NCBI GenBank assembly: GCA_001940725.1
Contig: MDVR01000017.1
Coordinates: forward strand, 5,915-69,914
Length of the DNA stretch: 64,000 nt
Source: Candidatus Heimdallarchaeota archaeon LC_2
GTDB lineage: Archaea; Asgardarchaeota; Heimdallarchaeia; Heimdallarchaeales; Kariarchaeaceae
Reading direction: 5' to 3'
Shown one piece after another: positions 35,406 to 43,730 of this stretch; the first letter of the stretch is position 1; each line of letters starts with the position of its first letter. Position numbers and translations under genes: made by a program. Below the pieces are notes generated by a model. It searched no databases. It worked only from the letters and a program-made list of their open reading frames with translations, and was not told the DNA's origin.

Positions 35406-36740
35406 TTATTTATTCTTTTTTAATTCTTCTTCATGTTCGACTTCCCACAAGGAGATGACTGGAACAAGTTTGCTTAAGAGAATATATAGAAATATAAATC
35501 CTGAAATTTGAGCTGCAAAAATCCAAACCTCTACGCTATTTGGAGTATATGAATGCCATCCTTCATCAACAGTTGGTGCTGCTTGAGCAGGGACTGTTAT
35601 CAAGTAACGTTTAATCCACATTCCAATGTTTATCATTATTGTTGCAATAAAAATCATTGTCATGACTACTCTATCAGACAACTGAGGATTCGATATCACA
35701 ACTATTAGTATAAGAACTGGTATTAATAATCCACCAAGGATAAAGTACCAAAACAATACCGCATAATCACCATAGAATATTTGCATAAGTAGTTCAAGTG
35801 TATTTTCTTCACCCCTGTATGCTTCTGTCAAATATTCACTAATTGTAAAATACGCATAGAATGCTGCGAATGTTACTAATAATTTAGATAAATTAACAAA
35901 GTGTTCTCTTTTTAGATAAACTTGTAAATTATAGAATGTTGTAAATAGTACCATCGCAGTTAACAATGCTGCTAATCCAGAGAAAATAGCTCCTACAACA
36001 AAATAAGGTCCAAAGATAGTTGAACTCCAGCCCGTCCTAAACATCATAGACATAATCCAAGATACAACTGTATGAACTGATACTGCAACTGGAATAATAA
36101 TGAAACTCATTTTCTTAATATTCTTTTCCAAGAGCTCGTATTGTTCTTCAGTACCTTCCCAACCTATGGCTAAAATTCGGTAAAAGAATTTTCGTATTCT
36201 ATATTCATCTGACAAATTATCTCTATAATACGCAAAATCAGGAATTAATGGCAAATAGAGGAAAATTGCACTTCCAATAAGATAGAATGTAATGGAAATG
36301 AAATCCCATACTAATGGACTGTCAATATTCCCATATCTAACAACATTTATGACCCTATCTAGGTGCCCCATATCAATAAAAACTGAAGCTGCACCAAAAA
36401 TCAATGCTAAAACAGTAATTTCTTCTGCTAAACGAGTTATTGGGGTTCTCCAATCTGCACCAGTTACTCTTAAAATTGCTGAAATCAAAGTTCCCGCATG
36501 GCTTACTCCAATGAAGAATACAAAGTTGGATATATATAAACCCCAAAAGATTTTAGTTGTTAAACCAGTTACTCCTAAACCCTCTGTATATTGCCTTTTG
36601 TACTCCCAAGCACCTTTTGCAATAATAAGTAAAAGAACTACCATTACAATCTTGGTTTTTCTTCCAGTTTCTAACATAGATTTTTCTACAATCTGTCTAC
36701 CAGTTAATGGTATTGTTGGATCTACGCTTGCTACAACCAT
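35406..36740 (-). CDS. NrfD/PsrC-type quinone-reactive membrane subunit
   Basis: A 444-residue protein with ten or so hydrophobic helices and the NrfD/HybB pattern: FWGLYISNFVFFIGVSHAGTL near 65-85, DMGHLDRV near 123-130, and a periplasmic-type loop after the fourth helix. Such subunits exchange electrons with quinone and carry them to an attached Fe-S subunit. It starts one base after the Fe-S gene stop, as third gene of the DOMON / Fe-S / NrfD operon. No molybdopterin catalytic subunit is encoded beside it. Confidence 0.85.
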   Translation of the reverse strand: MVVASVDPTIPLTGRQIVEKSMLETGRKTKIVMVVLLLIIAKGAWEYKRQYTEGLGVTGLTTKIFWGLYISNFVFFIGVSHAGTLISAILRVTGADWRTPITRLAEEITVLALIFGAASVFIDMGHLDRVINVVRYGNIDSPLVWDFISITFYLIGSAIFLYLPLIPDFAYYRDNLSDEYRIRKFFYRILAIGWEGTEEQYELLEKNIKKMSFIIIPVAVSVHTVVSWIMSMMFRTGWSSTIFGPYFVVGAIFSGLAALLTAMVLFTTFYNLQVYLKREHFVNLSKLLVTFAAFYAYFTISEYLTEAYRGEENTLELLMQIFYGDYAVLFWYFILGGLLIPVLILIVVISNPQLSDRVVMTMIFIATIMINIGMWIKRYLITVPAQAAPTVDEGWHSYTPNSVEVWIFAAQISGFIFLYILLSKLVPVISLWEVEHEEELKKNK

Positions 36741-36741
36741 A

Positions 36742-37545
36742 TTATTTCTCCTCCGTTGCGGGTAAATAGAATACTCTTGGTTTTGTACCTTCTTCTTCTT
36801 TCCATCTAAAACCTGCTCTTTCTTTTAACGTTTTATCAAGGAGAATTGTATCTCCATCTGAGTTTGTCATTGCATTTTCTAAAATGTTACCAAAATATAA
36901 TGCACCCTCATCACATGAAGAAACGCAATGTGGAAGTTTTCCTTCGAATTGAAGACCACAGAATTCACATTTTCCAGTGATCCCTTGATCTCTAACTAAT
37001 GTAAATGGCATTTGTCTATCATAAGCTTCATCTGGTATATCATCAGCTTTAGGATTCTTTTCCCAGAAGAAGAATCTAACTTCATATGGACAAGCTGCCA
37101 TACATAGTCGACAACCGATACATCTATCATGATCAATTAGTGTTAAATTATCTCCATCTCTTTTCCAAGCTGCACTTACTGGACAAACATGTACACATGG
37201 TGGTTCTTTACATTGTTGACAAGGTCTTGGAAAGAAACTAGTTGATTTTGCTTCCTCGTGTACCATTTCAAATACTTTGATGTATTCGTGTTCATCAGGT
37301 GTATAATGGCCATCAATACATGCTTGTGTGCATCTTGGTACATCTTTATCAGTACAACCATCGCATTTTGCTAAATCAATAACCATTCCCCACTGAGCAT
37401 CAAAATCAGTTCGCCACTGATCATACGGTCGGTCTTTTTCCTCAACTAATCTTTCATCACCAGTTAATAATGTTGATCCAGTAAGAAATGCTGCAGATGT
37501 TGTAACACCTGCTACTTTAAGAAATTCTCTTCTACTTAATTTCAT
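36742..37545 (-). CDS. Tat-exported four-cluster-type ferredoxin subunit (HybA/NrfC-like)
   Basis: A 267-residue Fe-S protein with twin-arginine signal SRREFLKVAG at residues 4-13. Cysteine groups follow: CDGCTDKDVPRC-x3-C; CQQCKEPPCVHVCP; CIGCRLCMAACP; and CEFCGLQFEGKLPHC-x3-C. This is the HybA/DmsB/NrfC layout, with four 4Fe-4S clusters expected. It should be folded in the cytosol, exported by Tat and docked on the outer face of the NrfD subunit. The tatA/tatC genes in this window supply the translocase. Overlaps the DOMON gene by four bases. Confidence 0.92.
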   Translation of the reverse strand: MKLSRREFLKVAGVTTSAAFLTGSTLLTGDERLVEEKDRPYDQWRTDFDAQWGMVIDLAKCDGCTDKDVPRCTQACIDGHYTPDEHEYIKVFEMVHEEAKSTSFFPRPCQQCKEPPCVHVCPVSAAWKRDGDNLTLIDHDRCIGCRLCMAACPYEVRFFFWEKNPKADDIPDEAYDRQMPFTLVRDQGITGKCEFCGLQFEGKLPHCVSSCDEGALYFGNILENAMTNSDGDTILLDKTLKERAGFRWKEEEGTKPRVFYLPATEEK

Positions 37546-38678
37546 TCTTTTGAAACCTCCTTCTTCTTAGAGTTTTCTTCTCTTCCAATTTTATTTATTT
37601 TGAATAAATCAAATACTACTGATGAATAAAGGTAAATTAACCAGGAGACAAAGAAGAATAGTGCGAACACTAAGAAATTCCTCATGAAATGAGGACCAAG
37701 GGTGTCACGTAAATCTCCATATGTTGATTCTTCTACTACGACAACTTCTTCAATATCTAAAATGAAAGTTAATTCTTTTCGAGTGTGATTGATATCTCCA
37801 AAAAAGATTGAAACAAATTCTAACTCTCCAGTTTTCTCTACTTCTACCTCTAAATCAGCAGCTCCAGTATTATCAGTGAAGATATCTTGTAGTTTTACTA
37901 ATCCAAAAATCGATTTTTGAAAATAACCAACTTCGTGATCATCACTTTGTGCACCAGCATTAAATTGAGAATGTAATGTAACAGTGCCATCATTATTATT
38001 GATAACATTAAAAGTAAAATCAGAATCTACCGGTGATCCTATAATTTTATCAACAATTTCTACAGTTTCACTACCAGAGTGTTCGTGATGCTCTCGATCA
38101 AAATCCTTACCTGTTCTCCTAAATGCGGTAAAGAATCCAAATCGATCCCCAACATGCCAAAATTGATCATGCCCCGCTGGATCATCTAAAGCCATTGGGA
38201 TCATAAATTCAATAATTGTTTCTCCGTTCACTTCACTTCCCCCAGTAGAATCGAAACTTATGGAATCAGTATCAATAACAGGATCAGTTTGACCGTTAGC
38301 AAACATATCATTTATTGTTACAATATCTCCAACAGGGTCATAGGATGCCATAATTATGTTTCCACCAACCATAGTTGTACCTAATTCACCTAATCCTAAC
38401 CCTATCCAACCGGTTCCATTAATCATGATTGCAACCGCGACATATGTGTCGTTATGTGCCCACCAAATTCTTGATACAAATTCTCCTCCAATGTTATTAA
38501 CTTCTAGAAATGATGGATATTCATTTTCTCCAACAACTCCATCTTGTGCGATTCCTGAAAAATCAGAGTAATATAAGTACGCATATGGTACATCAATATC
38601 ATCTGCAGATACATAGATTGGATTTTGACTAAAAATTACAAATGATAGTAGTATAATGAATGATAGTTCCCTTTTCAA
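37542..38678 (-). CDS. Membrane-anchored DOMON-domain protein
   Basis: A 378-residue protein with a Sec signal peptide (1-25), a DOMON/cytochrome-like beta-sandwich (about 40-205; strands GEFVSRIWWAHNDTYVAVAIMI, WIGLGLG), a second beta domain, and a membrane helix (about 335-358). DOMON domains bind haem or sugars; several His and Met residues are present, but ligands are not certain. As first gene of the operon it could be the electron entry or exit point of the outward-facing complex with the Fe-S and NrfD subunits. Confidence 0.8.
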   Translation of the reverse strand: MKRELSFIILLSFVIFSQNPIYVSADDIDVPYAYLYYSDFSGIAQDGVVGENEYPSFLEVNNIGGEFVSRIWWAHNDTYVAVAIMINGTGWIGLGLGELGTTMVGGNIIMASYDPVGDIVTINDMFANGQTDPVIDTDSISFDSTGGSEVNGETIIEFMIPMALDDPAGHDQFWHVGDRFGFFTAFRRTGKDFDREHHEHSGSETVEIVDKIIGSPVDSDFTFNVINNNDGTVTLHSQFNAGAQSDDHEVGYFQKSIFGLVKLQDIFTDNTGAADLEVEVEKTGELEFVSIFFGDINHTRKELTFILDIEEVVVVEESTYGDLRDTLGPHFMRNFLVFALFFFVSWLIYLYSSVVFDLFKINKIGREENSKKKEVSKE

Positions 38679-38998
38679 AATTTCACCTTTTGTCTTTTAT
38701 CCCTATAAAGTGATATATATTGAGTTCAGATTACCTCATATTAAAATTGCTATACTTTCTTTATTAATAAGTGTAACATAATATGATTTATCACAAATTT
38801 ATGAACAATCATAAGCTAATGACTATTATTAACCCGCAATATTGCAAAAAATACGAAAAAATTCTTTTTTAATTTATTATTCTATAGAGATCAACTTCAT
38901 GCCAAATTATAGAGTATATTTAATATCTGTATTCATTTAATTTAGCTTTCAAGAGATATTCCCCTTAATTTATATATTAAAAAGTACATATTGACCAT
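38679..38998. other. Divergent intergenic region between the DOMON operon and the duplicated surface gene
   Basis: This 320-base AT-rich region must hold promoters in both directions. An atttatatattaa element at about 38968-38980 could serve the rightward gene, and a ttataaag-type element near 38700 the leftward operon. No RNA gene or ORF of note was seen. Confidence 0.4.
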
Positions 38999-40256
38999 AC
39001 CACTAAATAATTACTATAAATTACATATCAATTTTTTATAATTATTTTTTGTTGGTGAATAAAATGAAGAAAAAATTATTAACTTTACTGTTTATGATGG
39101 CATTTTTGAGTGGGTCAATATTGAGCTCTGCAGCTCCTGTAGTCTACACAAATACCGCATTAGACGGTACAACAATAACAATTGATGGACAAATGGGAGA
39201 TTGGGCAGATATTGATTCTGTCACAGTCACTCTAAAACCAGCCCGAGTTGTTGCAGAAGCTAATGCAAGTATTTCTGCAGATTTCTATTCAACACACGAT
39301 GATACCAAAATATATTTCTTAGTTGTAGTAACTGATGCTTACTATTTCTATAATTATGATACTGGTATCAATCACAGATATGCCCCCGCACTTGGTTTAT
39401 CTTTTCCAATTGACGATGGTGCTAAAGCCGAATATATGGGTGGAACAGATAGAGATACCCTTGACAATATTGAACTCGTATCTGGAGAAGTTGATATTCT
39501 GCATTGGGAATTGGATACAATTGCTGGTGATACTGCTGGAGGTACTAAAAATACAACCACAGGTGCTAGTTTCGGAGATGGAACTGGAAATCTTGATGAC
39601 GAATGGGCGAAATCTGCTGAAGATCGTACCACTAAATAATTACTATAAATTACATATCAATTTTTTATAATTATTTTTTGTTGGTGAATAAAATGAAGAA
39701 AAAATTATTAACTTTACTGTTTATGATGGCATTTTTGAGTGGGTCAATATTGAGCTCTGCAGCTCCTGTAGTCTACACAAATACCGCATTAGACGGTACA
39801 ACAATAACAATTGATGGACAAATGGGAGATTGGGCAGATATTGATTCTGTCACAGTCACTCTAAAACCAGCCCGAGTTGTTGCAGAAGCTAATGCAAGTA
39901 TTTCTGCAGATTTCTATTCAACACACGATGATACCAAAATATATTTCTTAGTTGTAGTAACTGATGCTTACTATTTCTATAATTATGATACTGGTATCAA
40001 TCACAGATATGCCCCCGCACTTGGTTTATCTTTTCCAATTGACGATGGTGCTAAAGCCGAATATATGGGTGGAACAGATAGAGATACCCTTGACAATATT
40101 GAACTCGTATCTGGAGAAGTTGATATTCTGCATTGGGAATTGGATACAATTGCTGGTGATACTGCTGGAGGTACTAAAAATACAACCACAGGTGCTAGTT
40201 TCGGAGATGGAACTGGAAATCTTGATGACGAATGGGCGAAATCTGCTGAAGATCGT
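38999..40256 (+). repeat. Exact 629-bp tandem duplication
   Basis: Bases 38999-39627 are repeated as 39628-40256 with no difference that I can find. Each copy holds a TATA-like tataaatta (39015 and 39644), a ggtga ribosome site and the first 188 codons of the surface protein gene. The junction at 39627/39628 joins gatcgt to accactaaat, with at most one base of shared sequence, so the event was not driven by homology. Confidence 0.92.
39064..39639 (+). pseudogene. Truncated first copy of the haem/CBM9-like surface protein
   Basis: ATG at 39064 (after ggtga) begins the same protein as the downstream copy, identical through EWAKSAEDR. After that the reading frame meets the start of the next repeat and ends with TTK and a stop. 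It lacks the last third and the C-terminal anchor. If expressed it would be secreted unanchored. Confidence 0.88.
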
Positions 40257-40625
40257 CATGATGATAACGATGCTGCTACATCTGAAAACTCTTACCTAGG
40301 ATCATGGGGATTCAGTGTAGCCAATCCATCAAACGGGACAGAAGGTAACTGGATGTTTGAAATTTCAAGAGATTTAGACACTGGTGATATTCATGATGCT
40401 CAATTTGCGGAGACTGAAACTATTGATGTCGCAATTGCATACTGGACTCCAAATGAACAAACCAATAACAAATGGACTGATGACGGTCACTATGTAAATT
40501 ACGATAATGTAATTGAAATGACATTAGAAGCAGTTGCAGATGAAGATGATAGTCCAGGATTTGGATTGTTCATTGCTTTCTCTGGAATATTTGCCATGGC
40601 AGTCATTCTTAAGAAAAGAAACTAA
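39693..40625 (+). CDS. Secreted ethylbenzene-dehydrogenase-like/CBM9 domain surface protein with PGF-type C-terminus
   Basis: ATG 39693 gives 310 residues: signal peptide (MKKKLLTLLFMMAFLSGS), then a beta-sandwich that fits the EB_dh gamma / CBM9 group (ITIDGQMGDWADIDSVTV, YFLVVVTDAYYFY, GNWMFEISRDLDTGDIHD, VDVAIAYWTPN-like strands), and a C-terminal SPGFGLFIAFSGIFAM-type helix followed by KKRN. The SPGFG plus helix plus basic end resembles archaeal PGF-CTERM sorting signals. Haem binding is possible but not certain. It lies just upstream of the DOMON operon, divergently, which suggests a shared role in outside electron transfer. First 188 codons are duplicated upstream. Confidence 0.75.
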   Translation: MKKKLLTLLFMMAFLSGSILSSAAPVVYTNTALDGTTITIDGQMGDWADIDSVTVTLKPARVVAEANASISADFYSTHDDTKIYFLVVVTDAYYFYNYDTGINHRYAPALGLSFPIDDGAKAEYMGGTDRDTLDNIELVSGEVDILHWELDTIAGDTAGGTKNTTTGASFGDGTGNLDDEWAKSAEDRHDDNDAATSENSYLGSWGFSVANPSNGTEGNWMFEISRDLDTGDIHDAQFAETETIDVAIAYWTPNEQTNNKWTDDGHYVNYDNVIEMTLEAVADEDDSPGFGLFIAFSGIFAMAVILKKRN

Positions 40626-40723
40626 TTAAATTTTAAAATCGAATAGTCAAATAAATAAATATTTTCTAATTGTAATATTCAATTTGACCATATATTATTT
40701 ACATTAATAGGTTCTCAATTATA

Positions 40724-40769
40724 TTTCCTCCCCATTCTCATGACATTAGACATGGGAATAGGAGGGAAA
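40724..40769. terminator. Long inverted repeat between convergent genes, probable bidirectional terminator
   Basis: Arms tttcctccccattctcatg and catgggaataggagggaaa (about 19 bases each, with few mismatches) flank an 8-base loop. It sits between the stop codons of the surface protein (+) and the MFS gene (-), with T-rich and A-rich flanks on either side. Confidence 0.6.
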
Positions 40770-40804
40770 TTTACAAAATTTTGGGAAGTTCAATATAACA
40801 GAAT

Positions 40805-42085
40805 CTAACTAATTTGAGAAATTGCTAATTCAGATGATTTAATACCTTTTGACCTTTGGTTGAGACTTCGTGAGTACAATCCCATAAGTATAGTTAAAAT
40901 AAGGGTTAAAATGGAAGTAAAAGTGAATAAAATTTGTAATCCCTCAGATCTACTACCTGAATATCTTTCAAAAATTTCTAACATGGGTGACAAAAATGCG
41001 GAACTTATTGTCCTACCTGATGATATGTAAACTCCCAATACGCCCATGGCCATACCTCTTTGCGCAGGAATGGTGGCATTACTTGTTCCTCCTGATGTTG
41101 AAATATATCCAATCATAATTCCACCTGTTAATATAGTATAAACGACTAACAGTTCCAAAAATGAGTTAGTCAAAGGTAAAAGAAAAATCATTGAACTAAT
41201 AATAATCATTGATGTCATTACTGGACCTCTGAAACCATATTGATCAAATATTTTTCCAAAAAATGGTTTAAATAAGATTAGTATAAGTGTCGAACTCAAT
41301 ATGAGTGATGCAACAACACTTTTGTTATATCCCAAAGAAACAACTATTAGGAGAGGGATAAAGCTAGCTACAAAAAATTCAGTAAAAATGAATAACAATT
41401 CAAAAAGAAAAATAATTCTTAAACTGTATTCCTTAGTCATTTCAAAAACGGATTTGGACATATTGCTAAATGAACTTTTCAACGCCCCTAATCTTGATTC
41501 AACTTTCTTTCTATGCTCATCTTCTAAAACTTCAGGCAGTAGAATATAAGAAAATAACAATGCAATTAGCATAATAAGAAATGCAATACCGAATAATCCA
41601 GTAACAGTTAAAATATCGTTATCAAGTACATAAACCGCAAGAAATGATCCTAATAATATCCCAATATCTTATCCCATAAAGATGAATCCTTGAATTCTAC
41701 CATAATTACCATCTGAAATATCACCTACATAGGAAAAAAATGCAGGCCAATGCATACTCATACCAATCCCAACAAGTAAAGAGGCTATGAGGACAAAAGT
41801 CCAATGTGAAGCGTAATACATCATGCCTAGTGCAATTGTATAACATAAGTTTCCTGTAATAATTAATGGTTTCCGGCCTATTATTTGTGATAATTCAGAA
41901 AAAGGGACTCGTAAAAATATTTGAACTAAATTTCTTGTTGTTAATACAAACCCAATTATTATTGCTGTTACCTTAAGGTCATCAAGAACAATTACATAAT
42001 AAGCTCCAAATATGCTCAATGAGAAAACGGAGAATATCTGTACAAATATGGCTGAAAAAATTTCCCTTCTGAAATAATTGTTCAA
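40805..42085 (-). pseudogene. MFS transporter interrupted by one in-frame TAA
   Basis: Two ORFs (41669-42085, 138 residues; 40805-41572 with upstream extension) read in the same frame and are separated only by TAA at 41669-41671: RIQGFIFMG-stop-DIGILLGSFLAVY. The paralogue at 45740-47092 has NGFVFQGADVAIIVGTF at this place, so the stop replaces one residue. All twelve membrane helices and the IIGRKP loop are otherwise intact. It may be a fresh nonsense mutation or a sequencing error. The substrate is unknown. Confidence 0.85.
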
Positions 42086-42312
42086 TTATTGTATTCTACT
42101 CCTTCTTCTTATATCTATGATTATAGTATCTATTCTTTCCTGTAATTTAATATTTTCAACAAAAATGTTGTTTTACAAATATTTTTCAATTTGAGAGTTA
42201 AATAAGAAAATCTCAATTTTGTATGATTATTTTTATTTAATGTCATATGTTGAATACTTTTACCTGTAGATTTAATTTAAAGTAATTTGTTGATAAAAAT
42301 AGAAGAAATAAA

Positions 42313-42870
42313 TTGTCAAAGAAGGTCAAAAAATCTACCATTTCAGAGTTCGTTACACAAGTATATGTCATTCATCGCACCGGTATGGTAATACTCAGTC
42401 GGAAGTATGCAGATAGCTGTATTGAAAGTGATCCTCAGCTTGTTGGGGGATTAATAGCTGCGATTATGACAGTAACAAGTTCTACAGCATCTAATGTAAC
42501 ATCATGTATTGGAGCTGAAGATGGGAGACATAAATTATTAGAATTTACTACAACTTGCTCTAGATGGATTATTAGTGAAGCTGATGATTTCGTGGTCACG
42601 GTTTTAGTACCAAATACTTCACCTCTATTGGAAAAAATAAATTTAATTTCACGCGTTGCAGAACAAATTCTTGAAACCTACCTTTTGTATAAGCAATTTA
42701 CAATTCAGACAGAAGAAACCGTAGAGGACGACAACGACGAGCAAATAGAATTGGGTAACACAATTGATAATTTCGTTTCAGATGTAATTAAAGAATTCTC
42801 TGGTCAAATATTAGATTTTTCCAAGGAGGGTTCAATTGATCATTATGAATTTCCAGTTGACACAATGTAG
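42313..42870 (+). CDS. Longin/roadblock-like protein
   Basis: A 185-residue protein with TTG start (an internal ATG would cut the first strand). Residues about 10-120 follow the longin/roadblock pattern: VTQVYVIHRTGMVILSRKY, then DPQLVGGLIAAIMTVTSS, and beta strands before a helix (LLEKINLISRVAEQILETYLL). The C-terminal acidic tail (EDDNDEQ) differs from the proteins at 18.9-25.7 kb, so it is a distant relative, not a recent copy. It may serve as a dimerising platform for small GTPases. Confidence 0.65.
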   Translation: MSKKVKKSTISEFVTQVYVIHRTGMVILSRKYADSCIESDPQLVGGLIAAIMTVTSSTASNVTSCIGAEDGRHKLLEFTTTCSRWIISEADDFVVTVLVPNTSPLLEKINLISRVAEQILETYLLYKQFTIQTEETVEDDNDEQIELGNTIDNFVSDVIKEFSGQILDFSKEGSIDHYEFPVDTM

Positions 42871-42985
42871 TGTGACTAATAATAACATTAGTAATCTTAT
42901 CAGCTAAATTAAAATTAAATATGTTTCAAATTCACTTCCATTCTGTCATAAAATCTTAATTGTATGGAATAATTAGTGATGTATA

Positions 42986-43408
42986 ATGAATGTAGGCGAC
43001 GTTGAGATAGAAGATGATTACATAACGGTGAAAAATACAGATACAATTCTTGCAGTTGCAAAAGCTATTGCAAAATCAGCAATTCCTGATGCAGTTGTCC
43101 TAAATGAGAATGATAAAGTAGTCGGTGCACTAGATGATTTTGACATTATTTCTAAGGTGATTGCAGTTGAAAAGGATCACAACACTATTACAGCTGAAGA
43201 AGTAATGTATGCCCCCCCTCCAGTAAGAAAAACAACCACCTTGGAAGAAACCCATAAAATTATGCAGGAATTAGACGCTACAATGCTTCCAGTAGTTGAT
43301 GATGAGTTAAAATTATTAGGAGTCGTCACGATCATGGATGTACTTGAAGGTCTTTCGGGGGATTATAAGAAATTATCATTTTTCGAAAAATTAAAACTAC
43401 TTTTTTGA
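42986..43408 (+). CDS. CBS-domain pair protein
   Basis: A 140-residue protein with two CBS motifs in tandem: AVAKAIAKSAIPDAVVLNENDKVVGALDDFDIISKV and THKIMQELDATMLPVVDDELKLLGVVTIMDVL. A CBS pair binds adenosine nucleotides and acts as an energy or redox sensor. It lies just after the longin-like gene on the same strand, with a 115-base gap. Confidence 0.85.
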   Translation: MNVGDVEIEDDYITVKNTDTILAVAKAIAKSAIPDAVVLNENDKVVGALDDFDIISKVIAVEKDHNTITAEEVMYAPPPVRKTTTLEETHKIMQELDATMLPVVDDELKLLGVVTIMDVLEGLSGDYKKLSFFEKLKLLF

Positions 43409-43416
43409 TTTCTAAC

Positions 43417-43638
43417 TTATCCACCACCAAATATTGGAGAGAGAAGAACATAGTCATCATTCTCAATTATTGAATTCATTGATCCCCCTTTAGTTTCATT
43501 TATGACAACAAAAATATGTTCATTCGGTAGATCAAAGTTAATAATTTCTTTTAATGGAGTTGGTATTTTGATTTCAACTTCTTTTGTTTCAAACCCAGCA
43601 ATTCTCTTTAATGAACTGATTAATTTAATTCGAACCAA
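43417..43638 (-). CDS. MoaD/ThiS-like sulfur-carrier protein
   Basis: A 73-residue beta-grasp protein (MVRIKLISSLKRIAGF) ending in SPIFGGG, the classic Gly-Gly tail of MoaD, ThiS and SAMPs. It follows the AOR gene by 92 bases on the same strand, so it probably supplies sulfur for that enzyme's pterin cofactor. It shows that this genome keeps Gly-Gly in its sulfur carriers while the ubiquitin-like modifiers use Ala-Gly. Confidence 0.82.
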   Translation of the reverse strand: MVRIKLISSLKRIAGFETKEVEIKIPTPLKEIINFDLPNEHIFVVINETKGGSMNSIIENDDYVLLSPIFGGG

Positions 43639-43730
43639 GCTAATCTATAATTTTTAATTTATTATATTAAATGAATAATCTTCTGTTTTGAGAATAATTA
43701 AGTAGTAGAACTTTATTATTTAATATCTCT

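Noticed and set aside
40805..42085. UAA recoding as an amino acid
   Set aside because: Many intact genes in the window terminate at TAA, so genome-wide reassignment is not tenable; isolated readthrough cannot be excluded.
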